Below are positions 1 through 8,800 of a stretch of 34,730 nucleotides of DNA, one piece after another; within the stretch, counting starts at the first letter, position 1, and the number at the start of each line of letters is the position of its first letter. Origin of the DNA: a virus. Where the stretch lies: positions 1 to 34,730 of the IMG/VR virus record IMGVR_UViG_3300046009_001305. The stretch is one strand, 5' to 3'. The translations under genes were made by a program, and so were the position numbers. The notes under the pieces are model-generated. The model had not been told where the DNA came from, did not search any database, and saw only the letters and a program-made list of their open reading frames with translations.

Positions 1-2
1 TT

Positions 3-1031
3 GTGGGCGCTGGTCTGGGTGCGGCCAAGGGTGCCGTGCTCGGGGAGGACATCGGGCGAAGTGCGCTCATGGGCGGTATCAGCGGCGGTGTTGCTGGATA
101 CACGGCGGCTCCCACGTCGGCGGTACCGCAATCTGCGATAACCGCAGCAAATGCCACGGCTGATCCCATCGCTGCGCTGAACGCATCCCAAGGATTCACA
201 GGGGTGGATCAGGCGTACCTTGCTTCAACCATTCCAATGGATCAAATTGCGGTGATGAACGCACAGCAGGGGTACACGACTGCTGACCCCACGTACACCG
301 CACAAGCTGCGCAGACTCCAGCATCTGCTGGACTGGACACCTCCGGTCTGTCGGGCGCGATGTCGGTACCCACCGCACAACTCCCCGCTGCTGGTACAAC
401 CGCAGCCGCTGGCACCGCTGGCGCTCCCCAGACTTACAGCGAAGCGCTCAGGGCCAAACTCACAAGCCCCGCCGGACGTGCCGATTTTACGCTCCGTGCT
501 GCTGGTATGTTGGCTGGCTCCGCGCTGGCTGGCTCCGGTCTGTCGTCCGAGGAAGAAGCCCTGTTGTCGCAGCAGACCGAGGAGTTGCGCCAGTTGCAAC
601 AGACCAACCAAGCCCTGTTCAACCAGCGGTTGGAGCAAGCGCAGAATCTCGCAGGTGAATCCAAGTATTTCGACCCCGAGTACTTCGGCCTGCAAAGCGC
701 CCGCCGCGCCCAGACCCAAGGGGCCGTCGCAAAACGCGCTGGTCTGCGTGGTCTGACAGGCGACCGCCGCGAGTCCGAAGCCCGTCGGTTCGACATTGAG
801 TCCGGTCGCCGCACAGGCACCGCATATGACACGGGCTTCCAGTCGGCGATCAGCCCGCGCCTCCAGACACAGCAGGCTGGACTCTCGCTAATGCCAACAT
901 CTGGTCCGTCGGTGAACTACAGTGGTTTGCAGAATGCGTACACCAGCGCCGCCACTCGACAGCGCCAGACGCAGCAGGACATCGGCGACTTGTTCGGCTC
1001 CCTGACTTCTAACCCTCGCTCGCGTGGCTGA
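3..1031 (+). CDS. Internal virion (ejection) protein, 5'-partial
   Basis: The frame is open to the left edge, so the true start is probably outside the window; 342 residues are visible. The first ~35 visible residues are Gly/Ala-rich and weakly hydrophobic, followed by an Ala/Thr/Pro-rich low-complexity stretch to about residue 145. Residues ~178-215 form a Glu/Gln-rich probable coiled coil, and the C-terminal third is rich in Arg, Gln and Ser. There is no enzymatic motif. Position supports an internal core or ejection protein: it sits 12 bp upstream of a transglycosylase-domain protein and a giant protein, the usual order of ejection proteins in short-tailed phages (T7 gp14-gp15-gp16-like logic). 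That role is inferred from context and composition, not from a recognised domain. Confidence 0.6.
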   Translation: MGAGLGAAKGAVLGEDIGRSALMGGISGGVAGYTAAPTSAVPQSAITAANATADPIAALNASQGFTGVDQAYLASTIPMDQIAVMNAQQGYTTADPTYTAQAAQTPASAGLDTSGLSGAMSVPTAQLPAAGTTAAAGTAGAPQTYSEALRAKLTSPAGRADFTLRAAGMLAGSALAGSGLSSEEEALLSQQTEELRQLQQTNQALFNQRLEQAQNLAGESKYFDPEYFGLQSARRAQTQGAVAKRAGLRGLTGDRRESEARRFDIESGRRTGTAYDTGFQSAISPRLQTQQAGLSLMPTSGPSVNYSGLQNAYTSAATRQRQTQQDIGDLFGSLTSNPRSRG

Positions 1032-1043
1032 TCGGAGATCGAC

Positions 1044-2849
1044 ATGAACATTGGACAACTTCTTGGCGGCGCAGGGGTGGTCGGGCGCAGTATGCGGACG
1101 GCTGAAGAAGCTGAACGTGTCGCCCAACAAAACCAGCTAAAGATTGAGGAGCAGAACCGGCTTGACCAACTGCGTCAGGAAATGCTGCGTGCGCCCATGC
1201 CTACCGCTGCTCCCGTGCCGCAGTTCGCACCCGGTGGCGAGTTACCCGTCCGGTTCATCGAACCCCCCGCTGCACCTGCGGCACCTGCTGCACCTGCTGC
1301 ACCTGTGTCCACGATGACCCCTCAAGCCCGCCCCGGAGCGCCTGATCAGTCGGCAGCGGAGTCGGCGCGTCTGGCCCGCAGCGGTTTGGTGTTGAGTGAT
1401 CGCCCGTACCAAAGCCCCGCAGGGTTTACCCCACCTGCCGGTATGACTGGCCCACAGAACATGGCGCTCCTCCAGCAGGAACGTCTGCGCCGTTTCGCTG
1501 CCCCAGAAGTTGCGCGTCAAGAGACTGTGCCGATGACTGAGCAGGAGCGGTTTGCCGAACTCCAGCGCAAGAACGTCCCAACTGAACCGACTGCCCCTGC
1601 GCAGCCCACCAAGCGGGCGCTGTCCTACGACAACAAGGTCACGCCCTACGACGCCATCATCCAGCAGAGCGCGGTTCAGTACGGCATTGACCCCGTGGTC
1701 TTCAAGCGGCTCATCGGCACCGAGTCGTCGTTCAACCCCACGGCTGTCTCGCCTCGCGGTGAGAAGTTCGGTCTGGGCGTTGCGCAGATCGCCGCCGTCC
1801 ACGGGTTGTCGCGGGAGCAGATGCTCAACCCCAACACGGCTATCCCGTTCGCCGCGCAACTGTTCTCGCAGATGGTTCAGCAGTCTGGTGGCAACGTCGA
1901 AGAAGCCTTGATGCGCTACAAGGGCGCGACCTCGGCAGGGGGCCGGGCAGCTATGTCCAAACCCATCGGGGACATCCTATCCGGGTTAACCCCTAGTGCA
2001 ACTCCGGCTACTGCTGCTGCTGCTGCCCCCGGCGCTACCCCTGCTGCTCCTGCTGCTGCTCCTGCCCCCGCCGCTGGGGAACCGTTCCGTGTGGAGGTCA
2101 GTGGCATCTCGGAGTATTACCTCGCTAACCGGGACGCTATTCCGCTCGACATGCAGCGGGCCATGCAGCAGCGTGGGGAAGTGGAACGTCTGGCTGGTAT
2201 GTTCCAACGTGCTGGTATGGGTGCGCAGTTCATGGAGGCGCGTGCCAAGCTGATGGAACTCGACAACGGTATGACCTACCTCCAAGGGATGCAGGGTCTG
2301 CAAGAGTTTACGCTTGCCAACGATCCGCGCCGTCTCGCCGCTGTGTGGTCGCAGTACGCCGGGGTGCCCATTGGTATCCAGCCTCGCACAGATGGCAAGT
2401 TCGACATCATCGTCAACGGTCGCAAGACCAAGGAAGGCCAGTCGGCCAGAGAGGTAACTGACGCTGCACGACTGGGGTTTGATGGCACTTACCGCCAGCA
2501 GCAAAGCGCGGCTTCGGCTAAGGTCAACGAGGAAACCTTCAAGGCTCAGTTAAAAATGCAAGAGGAAAACGCCAAGCAGTTGGCGCAGATGATCCGCGAA
2601 ATAGCTGTGGAGCGAGTCAAAGGTAACAACGCGCAAGCACTTGAGTGGGCCAAAGCAAACTTCGGCTGGGAAATTAAATCCACCGGGGCAGGCGACGGCT
2701 CCGTCATCATCCGCGCTCCGGGTGCAGCGCCAGCTTTTTTCAACCCATCGGGGCGTGAGCAGGTCATTGATGGCGTTAAGATCGCTCCAAACGCAGCATA
2801 TCCAATCGCCGGACTGCCGACTTACGGCGGCGTACAAATGACGAGGTAA
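1044..2849 (+). CDS. Internal virion protein with lytic transglycosylase domain
   Basis: The 601-residue protein probably cuts peptidoglycan locally while DNA is ejected into the host. Residues ~200-300 resemble the SLT/goose-lysozyme-like transglycosylase fold. The catalytic Glu is E227 in GTESSFNP, followed by the family's A-x-G-x-x-Q-I-type stretch (GLGVAQIA, 244-250) and a helix ending MRYKGA. The N-terminus (~20-50) is a likely coiled coil. Two Pro/Ala-rich linkers, ~70-105 and ~313-345, flank the catalytic domain. The C-terminal ~250 residues are unassigned and helical. The ATG has a good SD (CGGAG, 8 nt upstream). It lies 2 bp before the giant virion gene, which suggests co-expression and co-packaging. 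A free endolysin is less likely, because the domain is embedded in a long protein between virion genes. Confidence 0.85.
   Translation: MNIGQLLGGAGVVGRSMRTAEEAERVAQQNQLKIEEQNRLDQLRQEMLRAPMPTAAPVPQFAPGGELPVRFIEPPAAPAAPAAPAAPVSTMTPQARPGAPDQSAAESARLARSGLVLSDRPYQSPAGFTPPAGMTGPQNMALLQQERLRRFAAPEVARQETVPMTEQERFAELQRKNVPTEPTAPAQPTKRALSYDNKVTPYDAIIQQSAVQYGIDPVVFKRLIGTESSFNPTAVSPRGEKFGLGVAQIAAVHGLSREQMLNPNTAIPFAAQLFSQMVQQSGGNVEEALMRYKGATSAGGRAAMSKPIGDILSGLTPSATPATAAAAAPGATPAAPAAAPAPAAGEPFRVEVSGISEYYLANRDAIPLDMQRAMQQRGEVERLAGMFQRAGMGAQFMEARAKLMELDNGMTYLQGMQGLQEFTLANDPRRLAAVWSQYAGVPIGIQPRTDGKFDIIVNGRKTKEGQSAREVTDAARLGFDGTYRQQQSAASAKVNEETFKAQLKMQEENAKQLAQMIREIAVERVKGNNAQALEWAKANFGWEIKSTGAGDGSVIIRAPGAAPAFFNPSGREQVIDGVKIAPNAAYPIAGLPTYGGVQMTR
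1269..1304 (+). repeat. Four tandem 9-bp units coding for a Pro-Ala-Ala linker
   Basis: Four consecutive copies of GCTGCACCT (one copy has GCGGCACCT) encode alternating Ala-Ala-Pro in the first linker of the transglycosylase protein. It is an in-frame microsatellite-like tract, so unit number could vary without breaking the frame. Confidence 0.85.
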
Positions 2850-2851
2850 TC

Positions 2852-5800
2852 ATGGCAACAGCAGGACTCTCCTTCGCAAACCCGCTCCTGAGCAAAGTGA
2901 ACGTGGGGGAGGAGCCAAATCCATACGCACCGTTCAGCCCCACCTCCAGCATTGGCAGTGGCGGGCTTGGCCCATCGGCTGCTGACATGGCTGTCATGGG
3001 GGAAACGCTCACCAAGCAAAGCCAGTTCACCATGCCGCAGATGCAAAAGCCTGCGGCCATTGCGTTCAGCCGTTCGCGCAACGAGTTGTTCGTCAACGGC
3101 TTGACGTTTGCCGCCGACGACGCAGCCACGGCGTTGCAGTCTGAGTCCTACCTGCGCGGCCCCGGCACGGGCCTGCCCACCGGCGGCGACTGGGTGCCGC
3201 TCGACGAGCAATCCTACGGCCAGTACCTCCAGTCCATCCGTCAACCCGGCCTTGGCCGACTGGCGTCCAAGTCCTTCGGGCGTGGCGTTGACCAGTTGCA
3301 GATGCTGGCGGGGCGTGGCCTTCAGTTGGCCGGAGCCGAGCAGTTGGGTGGCCGCATCGTTGAGCAGCAAGAACAAGACCTCGCCCGCACCGCGCCTTAC
3401 GAGCGCCAGTTCACCGACATTGAGTCGGGCCGGGGTGCCGTCGAGTGGTTGGTGGCAAACTTTGCCCAGCAGGGGCCGAACATGATCGAGTCCATCGCTA
3501 CGGCTGGCGCTGGTTTCCTCGCGGGTACTGCCGCAACAGGTAATCCTTTGGGCGGCGCAGCCGCTGCACTGGCAGCTACCATTGGCAAGAATGCGTGGAA
3601 AGAGGGTGTCAAGGCCGCACTGAAGAAGAAAGCCGCTGGCGAAACTCTTGACCAAGCCGAGAACAAGTTGCTGCGTAATGCCGCTGGTGTGGGTATGGCT
3701 ACTGCTGCGACTTTCGGTCAGGGTCTGGCAACTGGTGCGGCGGACATCTACGGTGAGTTGCGCGAACAAGGCGCTGATGCAGACGACGTGTCTGCGCGGC
3801 TTACTGCGTTGGCAGGGTCTGTGCCCTACGCAGTCGCTGATCTGCTGCCTGAGTACCTGCTGTTCAGCCGCCTGCTGGGCAAGGGTGCCCGTCCCGAACT
3901 TGCGTCTTTGGCAACCCGCAGGGGTAGAGCCGGGGAAATCCTCAAGCGCGGTGCCATTGGCGGTGGCGTCGGCGGTGCTGCGGGCGGATTCGGGGAAGTA
4001 TCCCAAGAGGCGCTGTTGCTGGGTTTGTCCGACCAAGACTTCAGCAACCCGGAGAACGTCAACCGACTGATCAACTCGTTCGCCGCAGGCGCTGCGGTTG
4101 GTGGCCCTATCGGTGCGGGTGCCAACATCCTGAACCCGACCAACCTGCTGCAAAAAGGGTCAGCAACGCAGCCGCTCGCGGGGGAGCAGGAACTCAAACA
4201 GACGCCGAAGATTGCGCTCACTCCACCTGCGACCGTTCCCGGTCAAACACCGCAGCAAGAAGGTGGTTTGCTACCTCGCCAAGAAGGTGACACCGCATTG
4301 GATCGCCGCTTCCGAGGTCAAGCTGCACCCGGAGCCTTCGGCCCTCAAGGTGTTCTTGATCTGGGGGTAGACGCTACCACTCGGGAACTGCGTGACCGTG
4401 CTCGCCAGCTTGGTGCGGAACCTGCACCCATTGTGATGCAGTGGAACCCAACCACTATGCGGGAAGAACCATTCCGGCAAGTGTTCAACCCTGATACCAA
4501 CCAGATGGAACTCCAGCCAGTTCCACCTAGCGAGTTACCCACGGCACCCGCTGCCCCCGCTGATGTCGCCCAAGGTATGTTGCAGTTCGCCCCCGAGGCA
4601 CCCACTGGAATCGGCTTCACTGAACAGCAGCCGGTGCCGAATACGGTCATGGCCCAGCAGTTGCAAGCGGCCCTCCGTCAGCAGCAAACGCAACAAGCGC
4701 AACAGCAACGCGCACAGCAAGAAGCTGCACAGCGTGAGGCAGACCTTCAGCGACTGGCCGTGCAAGCGCAGAACCAGCGCCAACTCGATATTGCCGCGCA
4801 GCAGGCAGAGCCTCCCGCTCCGTTCCCGTCCATGCCCATGCGCCAAGCTGGCCCAACCCAGCCCCAGCAGTTGCCGCTGTTCGGTGGTGGCCTGCCGCGC
4901 CCAACTCGCGGTGAGCGCCTGCGTGCCGCTCAACCGCTGCCAACCACCACTGCGCTGCCTGAAGGCACGCTGTTGACCCAACCAACGCAGCAAGAGGTGG
5001 CCGGGGAGACTCGCGCTGATTTGGAGCAAGAGCGCGACCAGCTTCAACGGATTGTGGCGGCGTACCAATCCAAGGGTACCAATCGCATCACTGCGCCCAT
5101 CCGGGACAACGCGATCAAACGCTTGCGTGAGATCGAGAAAACGCTGGCAGCAATGCCCGCCGAAGACCGTGGTCTGCGCCAAGCCTCGACCCAGTTGCCC
5201 ATGTTCACCCAAGCCGGTGAGCCGACACTGCCTGCGCTCCGTGCTGCTGGTGCCAGAACCAAGGTAGCCCCCACTCCGCCCAAGCCCCGCGCCACCAAGA
5301 CGCCCGGTGCCCGTGGTCTGAAGAAGGGTGCCAAGGTTGCTGAAGTCAACGTGGCAGGAGCCATCAGCACACCAACAGAAGTCATAACTAGCTATGAAAT
5401 CGCTGTTGGTGGGAAACCTGCGCAGGTTACTATTGTCCGTCCGACGGATACTTCGACAGGACTAGAGCGGGTTAGTCTCCGAGTAGTCGGTAGTCCGCTG
5501 AGTGAGACTGTCTTACGCGGCGAACGCCTCCCTCCCGGTATGAGTAAACGGGATGTGAAATCTGATGAGCAAGTACTGGAGTATTTGCGCGAGACTGGAA
5601 TCATTGACGCTAAAGGAGAACCCCGTGCCGTTCCAAAGCCAAGCCCAGCGAAAGTATCTCCACGCAAACAACCCGAAGCTGGCAAAGGAGTGGGAGCAGA
5701 AGTACCCGCCAAAGGGAAAGCTGCCCCCAAAGGTGAAGCCCTCAAAGCCAAAACCGAAAAGCCAGCCGCCAAGAAGTCGCTGAAGAAGGAGGCACCCCAG

Positions 5801-8800
5801 CCCCCAAAAGCCGTGGCGGCACCAGCCGCCCCCGTCGAGAGTGATTACGCCGAGCAGGTTCTTGCCCGATACAACGCGCTCACCGATGCGCAGCGTGATG
5901 CAGTTGCAGAAGAACTGGGGCTGACCCGTGCAGAAGTCATCGAAACGGAAGCCATCTTCGAGCGCACTGAAGAAGTCGATGACGCCATCGCCGCAGTCAA
6001 ACGCCGCCCTGCCAAAAAGATACCCGCGCAACCCACGACCGAACTGAGTGCCGAGGAACAGTGGAACGAGGAGCGCCTGCCGGGGGACGTGGCCTTTGCT
6101 GATCTGCCTGCTGCCGCCAAGGCTGCGTGGGAAAACTCTGACCGCAGCGGTGCCATGCAGGTTGTCATTCTGGATCAGTTGTCCGACAACATCATCCCGA
6201 TGACTTCGACGGAACGTCTGAACTTTAACATCGCCTACGCTGACGAAGCCCTCAAGACTGGCAATCTGATGAACCTTGCTGACGCGATGGATGTCGTGGT
6301 CGAGACAGCATTCTTCACCGACGAATCCAAGCTGAACAAGCCGCGCATCGCCGAGGCGCAGTCATACCTGAACGACAACACGTTCACCGATGCGCAGCAG
6401 GGCGTGATCAACGAAGCGTTCTTGTTGGTGGCCGAGGGCCAGCGCCTCGATGCCTACTACAGAGGTGAAACCAAGGCCGGGGCCATGACCCCGTGGTTCG
6501 ATTACGCCAGCCGCCAAGAAGGGCTGATCCAGCGCCTCGCTAAAAGCGGTGTGGTGTTCAGCAATATGCCGCAGGACAAGGCTGCGGTGCTGCTGGATTT
6601 GGGGGTGATCACCACGGAGAATCTGTCGGACTCCACTGTCAAGGCACTCAACAAGGTCAAGCCCAAGGTTGAGCAAGCCGCTGGCTCCAACCCGAAGATC
6701 AGCCCAGCCGTTAAGCTGGCCGAGAAGATCAAGGAACTGAATACCAGTTCGACTGAGCGCCGCGTCGATGCCCGCGCCAAGGTTATCAGCGAACTGGCTG
6801 CGCTGTGGAAAAAGGTGCGTGACGCTGGCCTCCAGACCACTGAGGCTGATGCCTTGCTGGGCCGACCACTGAGCGCGTACTTCGATGCCGATGGCAAACC
6901 CATCACCAACGTGGTCAGTGGCAAGCTGCGTGTGGCTACTACCAAGATGTCAGCCGCTGAGATCACCGCGCTAGAACAGCAGACCCGCGAGGAGCAACGC
7001 CTCGCCCAAGCAGCCCGGGACAAGCAGGCAAAAGAGGACGTGCGTTCGTTCTTGGACGAATGGGTGGACGATGCTGACCAAGGGCGCTTCCGCACCACTG
7101 AAGGCAAGCGCATCACCAAGGCGCTGGATATCGGACGCATCCGGCTGGCGGTCAACAAGTTCCGCGCCAAGCTGGCAGTCAAACCCAACATCTTTGTGTA
7201 TGCCAATCAGGCAGACCTCAAGGCCAAGAACCCCACGCTCTACAAACAGGCAGCGGCATCGCGCCCGCAGGGTGACTTCGACACGGTTGCTGCCGCAGGT
7301 TTTTCTGTTGGTAAGAACGTCATCATTTTCTCTGACCGCTTCGCCACCGAGGATCAACTGAACTTCGTGCTGGCCCACGAGACAGTGGGTCACTTCGGTC
7401 TGCGCAGCCTCATCCCGGCCAAGCAGTTCGACGCGCTGATGGAAAGCATCTACGACCAGAATCCCTCGGTGCGTGATGCGGCAGACGCTGCAATGGCAAC
7501 TCGTGACATGCCCAAGGCTGAAGCGGTTGAGGAGTACCTGTCTGACTTTGCCGCCGCGCTCGACGTGAGTCTGATCAACCGCATCTGGAACGCCATCAAG
7601 GGGGCGCTCAACAAACTGGGTGTGAAGTTTGGAGATGATGCCGCCCGGTACTGGGTCAACCAAGCCCGCCGCTACGTGCGCAACGGCGAAGTCTCCAACG
7701 CCTTCTTGCCCGCCGACGTGTTCACACGCATGAACGCATTGGAGGGTGGCCTAGACCCGGACAACACTGGTCGCTTCGCACTGGCGGGCACCTTGCGGGC
7801 AGACAACATGGCCGCAGACCTGATGGCCGACACAGTGGGTGGTATGCCCACGAGCATGGCCGATGCAGCCAAGCAGTTCCGCGATCTGGTGGGTGACTCC
7901 TTCGACAGTGTGGATAAGTTCAAGTCACGCTTCTTCAGCCTGCTCAACTTCCGCGCCCGCGAGAACCCCGGCTTGGCCGAACTCGACCGCATCCTGCGCA
8001 ACGGACGTGGCTATGCCATGAGTATCAAGAACGCAGCCAACGAGAAAATGGCTGTGGTGCTCAACCGGGCTGTGTCTATCCCGGGTACGAGCGTGGAGTT
8101 TGCGGGTATCACGGAAGAACAGACCACGCAGGTCAACAAGATGTTGTATGACGCGCAGCGGTACTCCATCGCCAAGCTCAAGCCTACCGATCTGGGCAAA
8201 ACCCCGCTGTTCTCCGTGGCGTCTGATGGCACCGTGGTGCCCAACCGGCCTGAACTTGACCGTGTTTACAATCTGGGCAAGATAGAGTTCGAGCAGGCTA
8301 AGAACGGCTACTCCTACGAAATCTCATACGAACAGGATGGTGCGACCGTCACTGAGACTGTGAACGTACCCGGCATCGCCGATCTGGATGAGAACGGCCC
8401 AGTGTGGCAGGGCTACCTGCGCACTCGTGAGACACTGCGAGAAGTCGAGATGCAGTTGCTCCGCGCCCGCTACGATGCGTTCACCCAAGATCGTAACTTG
8501 GCCTTCCGCGAAATCGGTGACGCCACCACGGCAAAGAAGTTGACCTCGGAAGACCAGCGGTTCCTTGAGAAGATGTACCGCAAGTACCGCGATCTGTGGA
8601 CGGCTGATCAAGTAATCGACGAAGATGGCAATCCTGCGTTCAACGCAGACTCCATCGAACGCGCCAACGACTTCTTGGTAGCGTTTAACACGGCGCTGCT
8701 GGGTAAGCAATCTGATCGTAACGCAGCCGTGGCTGCATTCTTCGAGGGTACCACTGCCGATGACGTGATTACCAGCCTCAACGATTTCAAGACGCGCCTG

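Noticed and set aside
2822-4153. 443-codon minus-strand frame opposite the giant virion gene
   Set aside because: A shadow of the plus-strand gene: Gln/Arg/Leu/Gly-skewed composition, no SD, no domain.
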